Shown: in pieces, positions 50,031 through 60,027 of the stretch
Layout of the letters: the number at the start of each line of letters is the position of its first letter
Position numbering within the stretch: the stretch's first letter is position 1
NCBI RefSeq assembly: GCF_024679095.1
Contig: NC_066577.1
Location: forward strand, 2,993,144-3,057,143
Source: Eriocheir sinensis
Taxonomy: Eukaryota; Arthropoda; Malacostraca; Decapoda; Varunidae
Direction of reading: 5' to 3'
DNA length: 64,000 bases
Notes under the pieces: model-generated
Databases searched by the model: none
What the model was told of the DNA's origin: nothing
What the model saw: only the letters and a program-made list of their open reading frames with translations
Position numbers and translations under genes: made by a program

Positions 50031-50648
50031 TTAACCCTTTCCTTGCGCGCGGTGTGGACGCGACTATCCCCTCAGGCGCAGTCGGGGAGCCCAATGGGGG
50101 GGTCTCTTTTAACTTCTGTATCTCAAAAATTATTCATCACAGCTAAAAACCAAAAACACCATTGGAAAAAGGAGGTCCAGATCTATAGGAGTCAGTTATG
50201 TATGTCTCTCTTGCGAACATACATGCATGTTCAGGGAGTGTTGAATGTTAACACTTACGTCGGTGCGTGCCGGATGATCAGCCGTATTGAGGGAACTGCG
50301 AACATCTTTTCTTCAGATTCTGGCAAGGGAGTATTGCCAACTGCAATATTTACAACTATTTGGTCAAAGAATCAGTCAGGTGACAGGTGAAGCTATGCAA
50401 AAATGCCGCTGTATTGGGCAAGAACATCCACCAGTTACTCGTCTGTACATTTGCCGCGCTGGGCTGATATGATTTTCCACTTAATTTAGTGAAGAATCCA
50501 CTCAATTGGCAATCCTGTGTTGTGAGAATAGTGCTGGAACACTCATACGCGGGCGATTTGAGTGTGGGTGGAGGTTGCAGTGGGCGTTTAGCACCACCAG
50601 CAAATACGCCTAATGCCTGCTGCAAGCGTTTAGCAATGAAAGGGTTGA
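50031..50648. mobile_element. TTAA-type (piggyBac-like) MITE
   Basis: The left end TTAACCCTTTCCTTGCGCGC is inverted at the right as GCAATGAAAGGGTTGA (one mismatch in the TSD). Subterminal GCG-rich segments also pair. About 610 bp, no transposase. Confidence 0.65.
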
Positions 50649-51460
50649 AACATCCTTCTCTACAAAATATTGACAAATGGCATTGTTTCACTTTCTTGTT
50701 TCCAACGATGACGTTGATGTTTTCATACCGGGAAGTTCTTACCTATCATTCAGTGATGTTTTAAAATGGTCTGTGGCGCAACAGTAACACAACAGTAACC
50801 TCGTGAATTCTATGTCTACCCCCACTTGGCAGGGTTACCCATAAGAAGCTCAGGAAATGGTCATCACCATAGGCCGCAAAATGGAGAAATAGGCACTTGT
50901 AAATATCCAATAATAACCTATCTTCTCAATATATCATCAATATTATCCACATATTGTTTGTTTATTAATCAAACAAAGTTAAACAGTTTTATGAAGAAGG
51001 TCTGTTCTACCTCAATGATGCCTGTCTAGTAAGGAAATGTAGCGTGTCTGCGCATGTTGTCAGGCTTGGTGTACAACCGTCCATTAGTTTGTTTAGGTGC
51101 AAGCATAAATGTCACTTAATTTTCTTCCTGACTGGTGTTATTTTATATGAAGTAGTGGTAAGTACTACTGTTATACACTGTTACTTTAAAAAAGAGTTGC
51201 CGTTGTTGCTGTAAAAGCGATCGCCACCTTGTTTACGTTTGCAGTTTAATTTAAGTGCCATTGCTGCACTAACACCTCACTAGCCAGTGACCCAAAGCTG
51301 AACCTTGACCTTATAAGACACAGGGTGACTTTCAGGGACATTTTTTTGGAAAAGTGTGTCTTGTAAGCCGTCAAATACGGTATATAAGGAATAATGGTAT
51401 CAACCCGTTTTCACAGAATACACCAGGCATTTCAAGGGTAACAAAAGTGTTTTATAATAA
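50649..51460. other. Intergenic sequence, no gene recognised
   Basis: About 800 bp with no supported gene, RNA or repeat family. Confidence 0.4.
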
Positions 51461-51868
51461 ATGGAAATCGAGTTTTGGATAAAAAAATGTAAATTTTTTG
51501 CAGTCACCTTCCTTGGAGTGGTTTGGCATGGGTGCGACAGTGAAAGGAGTGAAGTGGTGGAGTGGGTGAAGCATGGTGCATTGAGATGGTTTGAACACCT
51601 GATGAGAATGGGGGAGAATGAATTCATGAAGAGAGTGTATGAGGGAAGGATTGAGGGAGGGGGTGTCAGGGGAAGACCACCTGTGAAGTGGATCAATAGG
51701 GTGAGTGGGTATTGGAGCGAGAGAGTTGGAAGTAGCAGGATTGAATGTGTTGATAGGGAGTGCCAGAACAGGGAGAGATGGAGGCACTTCCCTGGAGTGA
51801 GGGAGCAGGACATCAGAGATATGGATAGATGGATAGACCTTCCTTTGATACAAGAATCAGAAATTTGA
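51461..51868 (+). mobile_element. Non-LTR RT carboxyl-terminal fragment
   Basis: An open frame of about 135 codons reads VVEWVKHGALRWFEHLMRMG, then ENEFMKRVYEGRIEG, GVRGRPPVKWINRV and ECQNRERWRHFPGV. This is the RRR.LRWFGH..RM...GRP...W pattern that follows the RT domain in RTE/L2-type LINEs. It is the only LINE remnant here with an uninterrupted frame of this length, but it lacks the catalytic part. Confidence 0.8.
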
Positions 51869-51888
51869 TTATTCTGAAATACTATATA

Positions 51889-53061
51889 CAGTCGTCCCTC
51901 AAACAGTACGGGGGCTAGGGACCCAGGACCCCCGTATTATTTGAAAATCCGTATAAAATTAATGCTCCCCATAGAAACACTCCCTGGGCTGTGTTTGAGA
52001 TAGGGAATTGGGACTCTCGGAATGTCCCGAGTGCTCTCAAACGGGTGACACAGCAGGACGAGTTGCCAACTCGGCATGTCCACTGGCTCCTGGCTTTGAG
52101 AGGTTGAGCACCTTCGTGCTGTGATGATGTCATCAGCAAGCAGCGTGGGGTAGGCGGTGGCAGTGGTAGCGTACTGGACCCACATTCGCGTGATGGATGA
52201 CGCGGGTTCGAATCCTCACGCTACCACTCGGATTTTTCAGTCACCGCCGAGTGGCTTAAAACTACCCACATGCTGTCCTGAAGACCACCCATCAACCCGG
52301 ACTCTAGAGGAAGCCGTCCAAGCGAATCAAGAACGAGTTCCGGGGGGCAGCATGAGCCAATGCAAGATGGCGCCACTATAAACACTCGCCTGCGCCAGAA
52401 CGGGCTGGGCCGACCATCAGGCCCCACCTGGAAGATGCCTACCGGCGCACTAGGCAATAACGTAAAAAAAAAAAAAAATAAAAAAAACATGGCGGCCTAA
52501 ATAAACACATAAGTGTTTCCATTGCATTTCACCTCTCTGTGCCACCATAACCACTGCAGCTTCCTTTTCATCCTCTTTTGTAAGGAGTTCGTCAGCCACG
52601 ACAGCTAGTAATGCATGTTAAACTTCGCCAGGAAGATCAGCGTATGACATTTTGCTGTGAGTTAGATGCCGCTACCATAGCAACGACGAGGCTTAGTAAA
52701 AGGACAGCCTTTATCTCCACTCTTGGAGCACGGGCAGTTAATGCGGCAAGAATTTCTTTTCACTATGATAGATACAGCGAACACTGCTCTCATTCACGTG
52801 GTATGCTCTCCCTACCGCAACGTAACTCTTCCCAAAATGTAACTTCTCCTAAATCTGAATTCTTCTGCAAGGTGAACACCTTTCTCAAATGCTTTGGGGT
52901 CCTTTCAGCAGGTGTTTTGGTAGAACAGTGTTGCCACTCACGCCATGGCTACTTGGTGTGACGAGCGGGAAATTTTAAAATCCTAAAAAAAATTATTCCA
53001 TGACAATCCGTTTAAAACCGAAACCGTACCTTTGGAAACCATACTATTTGAGGGACGACTG
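51889..53061. mobile_element. Tc1/mariner-type MITE carrying a SINE
   Basis: It has the same CAGTCGTCCCTC ends and TA flanks as 40078-40620. It is longer for two reasons: a SINE is inserted at about 52143-52487, and it retains about 280 bp (52517-52795) that the shorter copy has lost between AAGTG/ACGTG short repeats. Confidence 0.9.
52143..52487 (+). mobile_element. tRNA-derived SINE, full length, nested in the MITE
   Basis: The head is GGCAGTGGTAGCGTACTGG (A-box-like) and a perfect B box GGTTCGAATCC about 37 bp later. The body holds GATTTTTCAGTCACCGCCGA, CTACCCACATGCTGTCCTGA and CAAGATGGCGCCACTATAAA. It ends AATAACGT and an A-rich tail. It is the best copy of the family also seen at 4374, 5697 and 12083. 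Confidence 0.9.
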
Positions 53062-53130
53062 TATATGAACACCATTACAAAAATGATCCCATCATGTGGA
53101 TAGGTAGATAGATAGATAGACAGATCATCA

Positions 53131-53373
53131 AGTACACACACACACACACACACACACCAGTTAAAATAAAAGTCATTCATATCAGTACAAGAATCAAAGC
53201 AGGCTCGCACTTTCTTAATATCCTCTTTATTTATCCTGATATTACTATACAAACACCATAACAAAATTTCTTATATGAGTTAGGGGGGGGGGGGGAGAGA
53301 GAGAGAGAGAGACAGTTGATTCCCCCATGGGAGTGCTTTCCTGTGTTTTAGATGGGGGAAGATATGATGCTCA

Positions 53374-53425
<52 letters not shown>
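53131..53425. repeat. Microsatellites
   Basis: CA tract (53131-53158), poly-G/GA tract (53283-53311) and an AAT tract (53376-53425). Confidence 0.9.
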
Positions 53426-53426
<1 letters not shown>

Positions 53427-53822
53427 AATAACAAAGAATGTCACTGTGTGTGTGGAGGGGTGGAGGTGGAGCAAGGCTGTCCAGACCTCTGACCCTCTCT
53501 TAATCCCAGGGACTAAGGCATCTGTCAGTATCTGACCCTTTCTGGGTTTTATGGTGCTGGCCTGTCTCCGAACTTTCAAGTCTTGAGTGACTGTACCTTG
53601 ATGGAACAGGCATGGAGGATGTCCTTCCTGCAGTGGGCTGTTAGGAGGCCATGTACCTTGTTGGAACAAAGCATTACATTAACACCTTTTCTCTTATGTA
53701 CCAGGAAGTGTTGTCGACCTCGCTGGGAGGAGCACAGTGCCAAGGGTCAGCACACGACCCTATGTGTCCTAACGGCCACAGTGAGGGTCTGAGGAGAGGA
53801 GTGAAGCACCAAGGGACAGCAC
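53426..53822. other. Upstream flank of the zinc-finger gene
   Basis: No domain is recognised. A reasonable acceptor (TTTTCTCTTATGTACCAG) ends at 53705, so an exon leading into the zinc-finger gene could start there. Confidence 0.35.
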
Positions 53823-54098
53823 ATGACGCTTGCTGGCTGCTGCAGCTTCCCTGAGGTTCCTGCAAGACCTGCTGACTCCTCACCCCAGGAGTGGTGGGCA
53901 GAGGAAGCTACAAGGCCAGGCAGCAGCCTGAGTGTCGGGACCACCAGGAACACTGCCACTGCTGTGAGGACCAGAAGAACCACCACCATTACTACCAATA
54001 ACAACAACACCTTGCTGCTGGCATTTCCAGCCATAAAGGAAAGGGAAAGTTTGAGTGTGAATAGATTTGCACACACTGGTGAGGGACACCATGAGTGA
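53823..54098 (+). CDS. Possible N-terminal part of the zinc-finger protein, different frame
   Basis: An ATG opens 91 codons rich in Ser/Thr/Asn that end RFAHTGEGHHE and stop. The HTGE.HHE end looks like a zinc-finger linker running into the next finger. That suggests the frame once joined the C2H2 array at 54091 and was separated by a small indel. This is inference; it could be non-coding. Confidence 0.3.
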   Translation: MTLAGCCSFPEVPARPADSSPQEWWAEEATRPGSSLSVGTTRNTATAVRTRRTTTITTNNNNTLLLAFPAIKERESLSVNRFAHTGEGHHE

Positions 54099-54936
54099 CC
54101 TGAGTATGGGGAATGACTCCCAGGGAAGGACGACCTCAGCAAATACACTGACACACACTTGTGAAGGACCTCATGAATGCCATGAGTGTGGCAAAAGGTT
54201 TAGATACCAAAGTGCCCTGAACAGACACACCCTTACACACTCTGGTGAAAGACCTTATGAATGCCATGAATGTGGTAAAAGGTTTACACAGAAGAGTAAT
54301 CTCAACACACACACCCTTACACACACTGGCGAAACACCTCATGAATGTGAGGTTTGTGGAAAAAGGTTTGCACTGAAGTATCACCTCAACACACACACTC
54401 TTACACACACTGGTGAAAGACATCATGAATGTGAAGTGTGTGAAAAAAGGTTTACACAGAGGAGTCACCTCAACACGCACACCCTTACACACACTGTTGA
54501 AAAACCTCATGAATGCCATGACTGTGGCAAAAGGTTCAGTACAGTGGGTAACCTCAACAGACACAACCTTACACACACTGGCGAAAAACCTCATGAATGT
54601 AAAGTTTGTGGTGAAAGATTCACTCAGAAGAGTGCCCTAAACCTACACAACTACACACACACTGGTGAAAGACCTCATGAATGTGAGGTTTGTGGTAAGA
54701 GATTTATTAGGAAGAGTTATCTCAAAGTTCACACTCATACACACACTGGTGAAAGACCTTATGAATGTACAGTTTGCGGTGAAAGATTCACTCAGAAGAG
54801 TCACCTCAACAAGCACAGCCTTACACACACTGGTGATAGACCTCATGAGTGTCAACAGTGCGGGAAAAAATTTGGTGCAAAGTCTGTATTGGAGCAGCAC
54901 GCCTTCAGACACTGGCCTGAGAGAGTTCAAATGTGA
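54091..54936 (+). CDS. C2H2 zinc-finger protein, nine tandem fingers
   Basis: 281 residues from ATG to TGA. The nine classical fingers (C-x2-C-x12-H-x3-H) have their first Cys at residues 30, 58, 86, 114, 142, 170, 198, 226 and 254, exactly 28 residues apart, joined by TGE(R/K)P-type linkers. Recognition helices include RYQSALNRH, TQKSNLNTH, ALKYHLNTH, STVGNLNRH, IRKSYLKVH and GAKSVLEQH. The regular spacing and linkers indicate a nuclear sequence-specific DNA-binding protein; the target is unknown. No KRAB, BTB or ZAD domain is visible. The frame is intact, but the stop falls just before a tenth finger in another frame. A non-ATG extension upstream is open for only a few codons, so the ATG is used. 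No gene name can be given with confidence, because such arrays are similar across many genes. Confidence 0.85.
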   Translation: MSDLSMGNDSQGRTTSANTLTHTCEGPHECHECGKRFRYQSALNRHTLTHSGERPYECHECGKRFTQKSNLNTHTLTHTGETPHECEVCGKRFALKYHLNTHTLTHTGERHHECEVCEKRFTQRSHLNTHTLTHTVEKPHECHDCGKRFSTVGNLNRHNLTHTGEKPHECKVCGERFTQKSALNLHNYTHTGERPHECEVCGKRFIRKSYLKVHTHTHTGERPYECTVCGERFTQKSHLNKHSLTHTGDRPHECQQCGKKFGAKSVLEQHAFRHWPERVQM

Positions 54937-54999
54937 GTGTGTGGGAAGCACTTCAAGATGAAAATAGATATTGCCCAGCACATGGAGACCCATTTCTGA
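54937..54999 (+). pseudogene. Frameshifted tenth zinc finger
   Basis: After the TGA the sequence still encodes GKHFKMKIDIAQHMETHF and a stop in another frame, preceded by TGT-GAG-TGT codons. It is a complete finger split by two small indels. Either the protein has been shortened or the assembly has indel errors here. Confidence 0.6.
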
Positions 55000-55204
55000 G
55001 GTGTTGTGTTGTGCTGAAGTTTTGCTGTGTGTGGGAGTGTAGGTGGTAGCTGAGGTGGTGGTGGAGGGCCGTGTGTAGCATAAAGAAACAAAAGTACTGA
55101 CTTGTAACAAATAGTGATTTTGTGAATGTGATGAGTTCATTATTTTCATCCCCAGCTGCATGTGGTTGGTGGAAGCTGTTATTTGTTTAAGCAGTAGGGA
55201 AATA

Positions 55205-55935
55205 AGCCCTCTCCTTCCCAGTAACCCCTCCCCTTCCTTCACAGTAACCCCTTCCCTTCCTTCCCAGTAACCCCTCCCCTTCCTTCCCAGTAACCCCTCC
55301 CCTTCCTTCACAGTAACCCCTCCCCTTCCTTCCCAGTAACCCCTTCCCTTCCTTCCCAGTAACCCCTTCCCTTCCTTCCCAGTAACCCCTCCCCTTCCTT
55401 CACAGTAACCCCTTCCCTTCCTTCCCAGTAACCCCTTCCCTTCCTTCCCAGTAACCCCTTCCCTTCCTTCCCAGTAACCCCTCCCCTTCCTTCCCAGTAA
55501 CCCCTTCCTTCCCAGTAACCCCTCCCCTTCCTTCCCAGTAACCCCTTCCCTTCCTTCCCAGTAACCCCTCCCCTTCCTTCACAGTAACCCCTCCCCTTCC
55601 TTCCCAGTAACCCCTTCCCTTCCTTCACAGTAACCCCTCCCCTTCCTTCCCAGTAACCCCTTCCCTTCCTTCCCAGCAACCCCTTCCCTTCCTTCACAGT
55701 AACCCCTCCCCTTCCTTCACAGTAACCCCTACCCTTCCTTCCCAGTAACCCCTCCCCTTCCTTCCCAGTAACCCCTCCCCTTCCTTCCCAGTAACCCCTT
55801 CCCTTCCTTCCCAGTAACCCCTCCCCTTCCTTCCCAGTAACCCCTCTCCTTCCTTCCCAGTAACCCCTCCCCTTCCTTCCCAGTAACCCCTCCCCTCTCC
55901 AGTAAGCCCTCCCCTTCCTTCCCAGTTAGCTCTCC
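55205..55935. repeat. 23-bp minisatellite
   Basis: About 31 copies of CCCAGTAACCCCTTCCCTTC plus CTT with CTCC/TTCC and CACAG/CCCAG variants, about 200 bp downstream of the zinc-finger gene. Confidence 0.95.
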
Positions 55936-56127
55936 CCTCCCCAGTTAAGCCTCTCCCTTCTCACCAGTTCCCCCGAAGAAAGCCTATTGGTACCATGGTC
56001 AGCAATTAGAAACAAGTCAAGGACACATGCTGAGGCAGTGGGTTGTTTGAGAAGAGTCTGTGGGTTAACAAGATGGATGGTGTGGGTGAGAGGTAGAGGT
56101 GCACAACATGGGTCTGGCTCAGGTCCA

Positions 56128-56338
56128 CTTTCTTAAACGTATCATCAGGTTCCTGTACAACTATATCCCGAGGCCATAGAGAAGATCAACTGGGTTTTCA
56201 TGGGTCTGCCTGCTCATGGCTCAGAAGTCGTTTAAAACTATCCCTAGAAATGCAAAACAGTCCACGATAATCCCAGCAACTTCTACGAGAGGCTTTTCAA
56301 ATGGGCAAACTGAGGTGCCAAGACATGTAAGAATATGG
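56128..56338 (-). mobile_element. MITE with TTCTTAAACGTAT ends
   Basis: TTTCTTAAACGTATCATCAGG-type left end and a diverged ACATGTAAGAATATGGG right end enclose about 210 bp. Inner landmarks (TGGTTTTCATGGG, AACTATCCCTAGAAATGC, AACTTCTACGAGAGGCTTTT) match 56562-56774 and 60110-60330 in inverted orientation. Confidence 0.7.
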
Positions 56339-56561
56339 GCTTGAGAGCAGAAGGGGTCAAGTGTGGAGCATGTGAGCCTGTGTAGAGTATTATGCAGGCC
56401 ATCCTGGGGTGAGGGAGAGCTGGGGGAAGGATGACTTGGCTGCCTCAGGAACCAAATAGAAGCTTCAACATTACTTAGTATTTTTTTTTTCCATGGAGTG
56501 AAGTTTGAAGGTGGCTTTGTTGTGCCAGTAGGGCTGCCAACAGCTTCACATTACCCTTGCC

Positions 56562-56774
56562 CAGTATTATTAAACCTATCAGCACCTCAGTTCGCCTGTT
56601 TAAAAATCCTCGTAGAAGTTACTGGGATGTTCACGGGCTGTTTGGTGATCCTAGTGATAGTTTTACGAGATTTCTGCATCATGAATGGGAAAATTATCTA
56701 TGAAAACCCAGTAAATCTTCTCTGTGGCCTTGGGAACTTGTCATACTAGTAACCCAATATGCTTAAGAATATGC
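56562..56774 (+). mobile_element. MITE with TTCTTAAACGTAT ends
   Basis: CAGTATTATTAAACCTATCA at the left and GCTTAAGAATATGCACC at the right. The core TTTTACGAGATTTCTGCATC, GAAAACCCAGTAAATCTTCT and TGTGGCCTTGGGAA matches 60110-60330. Confidence 0.7.
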
Positions 56775-56825
56775 ACCTTGGATTCAGTATGCTTCTTAGC
56801 CAGGTTCCTACCCAGGCAATGTGTA

Positions 56826-57035
56826 GTGTCTGGCTACAGTGGTGTGCTGCAGGGGTCAGTGCTGGGTCCCTAACCTGATCTTTGTACTGAGCAGTGTGCA
56901 GAGTAACAGTGTCTGGCTACAGTGGTGTGCTGCAGGGTCAGTGCTGAGTCCGTGCTACTTAGTATTGAACAGTGTGCAGAGTAACAGTGTCTGGCTACAG
57001 TGGTGTGCTGCAGGGGTCAGTGCTGGTGGGCCTCT
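56826..57035 (+). repeat. ~80-bp tandem repeat, three copies, with an RT-like motif
   Basis: Units start GTGTCTGGCTACAGTGGTGT at 56826, 56909 and 56987. Each contains codons for SGVLQGSVLGP or a close variant, resembling the [11 protein letters not shown] block of LINE reverse transcriptases. Confidence 0.7.
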
Positions 57036-57404
57036 GCTGCCACCCTGACCCTTATACTGTACAGAGTTGCCAGACATTGTGCAGAGTAGTCCACTTTACT
57101 TTTGTTCTGTAAATCTGGAGAAACCACTTGGTCTGTGTTTTTTAATTCCTAGTGATTACAAACCTCACATTCATCCTCCTCTTAGCACAGCATATTCCAC
57201 ATCTCCTGTCGGCTGAATATATCTTAAGATTTGGTTCTTTTCTCTTCTGGGTAGTTTTAAGAGTCTAGTGATTGCTTGAGAGTTTGCTGGGCAGGGTAAC
57301 GAGACCAAAACTGCACCGCATACTCCAATTGAGGCCTGTCCCATATTCTCAAACACTTAAGAGGCCATTACTCACAGACATTCTATAATTTTTTAGCATT
57401 TTGT

Positions 57405-57700
57405 TATGTGTATACTCTTCCCTTTCTGACCTGTCATGGATGGTCCTACAATATATCTTTTACTTTGTCCCGTTTATCTTTTATTATTCTTTGTGTTAGG
57501 GGTCATGGAATTTGGAACTTACAGTGTATATACTCCCCTCTCCAACCTAACATGGATGGTCCTACAATATATCTACTTTATCCCCTTTAACTTTAATTGT
57601 TCTTTGTGTTAAGGGTGTCGGGGTCATAGAATTTGGAATTTATAGTGTACTTTGTTATATGTACACACACCCTTCTCTAACGTAACTCTACATGAAAGAT
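57405..57700. repeat. ~115-130 bp tandem repeat, two to three copies
   Basis: CATGGATGGTCCTACAATAT, CTTTGTCCC, TATTCTTTGTGTTA, GGGGTCAT and GAATTTGGAA recur twice, with a third degenerate start near 57655. Confidence 0.7.
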
Positions 57701-57825
57701 CCTACTCTCTGGTCGGTACTTGCAGACAATTCCGCCTTTCACAACAATTTCCTGTCCACATAAAGAGATCAGTCAGGTTCTCCTAAGCGTCTTTTTAGAT
57801 TTGTGGTAAAGATGAAGGGTCAAAA

Positions 57826-58044
57826 GTGTGTATTCTTAAGCATATGGTCACCCAAGCACACACATTTGACAAGACATTCATAGGAGTTTGGGGCATTTCC
57901 AGGGGTAGTTTCCCGACTCTGGTTGTAGGTTGACCCTTCTGCTGTACGGCGAACGTGAAGAAACACCCATTAGAAACCAATGCATCTCCTTTGTAGCCTT
58001 TGGAAATAGTTGATGTGAGAGGCGTAAGCATCTGAGAATACCGC
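57826..58044 (+). mobile_element. GGGCATTTCCAGGGG dispersed repeat, near-complete copy
   Basis: It runs from TGTATTCTTAAGCATATGGT to GCATCTGAGAATACC, imperfect inverted ends. The core GGGGCATTTCCAGGGGTAG and GAAGAAACACCCATTAGAAA is shared with five other places in the window. A MITE is the likeliest nature. Confidence 0.65.
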
Positions 58045-58479
58045 CCTTTGTGCTGGGGAGGCTTCATAATGGTTGATGAAGACGTTGACGATGATCAAGT
58101 GAAAGAGAAACACATACAAGCAGCAGATAACGTTTATTGATTTTGAAAGAGGTGTGATTTTAGCGAATAGGATCAAGGTCAATGAACAAAAAACTTCACG
58201 ACTTGAATTTGTTGCGAGTTGATTGTGTGAAGTTTATTTATTTTTGTTGTTGTTTTTACTGTTGTGTTTGTTAGTGCATCTGTAGCTGGTAGCCTTTGCC
58301 AGTTGGTGACACAAGATGGATTCTTCTTCGCCTTCTTCTTCTTCTTCTTCTTTTTCATCTTCTTCTACTTCACTTTATTGAATTAGCTGGTGACACAGTT
58401 GATGGATTTTTTTTCTTCTTTTTCTTTGGTTCTTAATTTTGTCGCTGCTTTGTTTTTTAGTTTGCGCTTATTGAAAGTA

Positions 58480-58481
<2 letters not shown>

Positions 58482-58516
<35 letters not shown>

Positions 58517-58822
58517 CAGGGGTTTCAGTTCATGGTCCTGTAGGGGATCCTTGGGTCTGTTGTGTATTCATCGGAAGTCCTTCAAGGGGTTTGTGCGGAC
58601 TCCTGGCGGCAGCAGAAGGAACTTAGATTCCGGTGGTGCAGGTCTTGATGGTTTCGAGCTGTGGGTGAGTGAAGAGATGGTGGTGGTGGTGGTGGTATTA
58701 TTAATATTATTATTATTAGTAGTAGTAGAAGTATCAGGTAATAGTAGTAGTAATAGCAAAGATAAAAGTGGGGACTGGTGGTGGTGAGAGAGAGAGAGAG
58801 AGAGAGAGAGACACACACACAC
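58482..58822. repeat. GA, GGT/TTA/TAG and GA-CA microsatellites
   Basis: GA tract 58482-58515; GGT, TTA and TAG runs at 58676-58755; GA and CA at 58788-58823, immediately downstream (minus-strand sense) of exon 3 of the secreted-protein gene. Confidence 0.9.
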
Positions 58823-58835
58823 ATCAGGGACACAC

Positions 58836-58945
58836 CTTGCCGTCCTTCTCCATCATGCACCTGATGAGGGGGCCCACGTTTTCACTGCTAACGCCATAGC
58901 CAGGGTTGAAGAGCTCACCTAGCCTGGACCGCTGCTTGAGGGTGG
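58836..58945 (-). CDS. Secreted protein exon 3
   Basis: Acceptor CCCGGTGCTGCAG, 110 bp, encoding ATLKQRSRLGELFNPGYG, VSSENVGPLIRCMMEKDGK, donor AAG/GTGTGT. Confidence 0.7.
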
Positions 58946-59996
58946 CTGCAGCACCGGGGATGGGAGGGGGAAGAGGTGAAAAACGCGTTAGTTAGGTCAA
59001 TATTATCAGACCGTTCCACTCCTCAGCAACTATTTCCAGAAGCCAAAAATTTAAGGTCACTCGGGTTCTAGCGAGCGTTTTCTTTATGAGTTTAGGTTCA
59101 TGGTACAGAAGAAGGGTCACACCAGAGGGGTTCTAAAACTACCCACGGAAATGACCTGGCTTAACTCCTACGAAAGCCTAGTCAATTGATATTAAACCTC
59201 TCGGTGTCCAAGCAATTAACAAGGCTTTCGTCGGAGCTCCGGTCATTTCCTTAGGTGGTTATATGAGCATAGTGGTAGCTTGACTTCTGTACCTTGAATC
59301 TGAAGAAACACTCATTAGCTTTAGATTGATCTCCTTTTCAGCCCTTGGAAATATCTAGTTGCCTCTGTGTTTGCCGATTTCCGACCCAAAAACTGCCTCC
59401 TCGACCCCAATAACTGCCTTCATACATAGTTATCGTTAAAATGGTTACTTTTATGTGCTTCTTGGCAACAGTTATGGGCCAGAAACCGGTAAATACGATC
59501 CTCCGAGTATGATAATCTGGCATCGGTGGACAGGCCTTACCGAGGGTGAGGTCGGAGAAGTCGGCGTCGGTGTCGTTCATACCCTCTGCGCAGGCTGTCA
59601 GGTTGTTCTTGAGGGCGGTGAGCTGCTCCTCCGTTTGGATCGGCTCGGGCTTGCTGTCCCTCAAGCAGTCCCATATGTTCTCTTGGCACGTGTCCTCGAT
59701 GCCCTCGCAGAACTCAGACACTGGTGTAGGGGAGGAGCGACATGGCGGTATCGGTGATATGGTGAAACCCAGATATAGCTTGGCAACTCCGTTTGCGGCG
59801 TTGGTTCCAGGTCCTTTCTCCTCTCTGCTGCCACACAGCCCCAACACCTATCTCTTCCTTTCGTATGTTACCTATAGCTAACATATGAGGGGAGAAAATA
59901 GGTGTTGGGACTGTGTGTGGCAGAGCGGAGAGGATAGGACCTGAGCCAACACCAAAACGGACTCACCAATCTGGTTTCACTATAGTGGTGGTGGCA

Positions 59997-60027
<31 letters not shown>

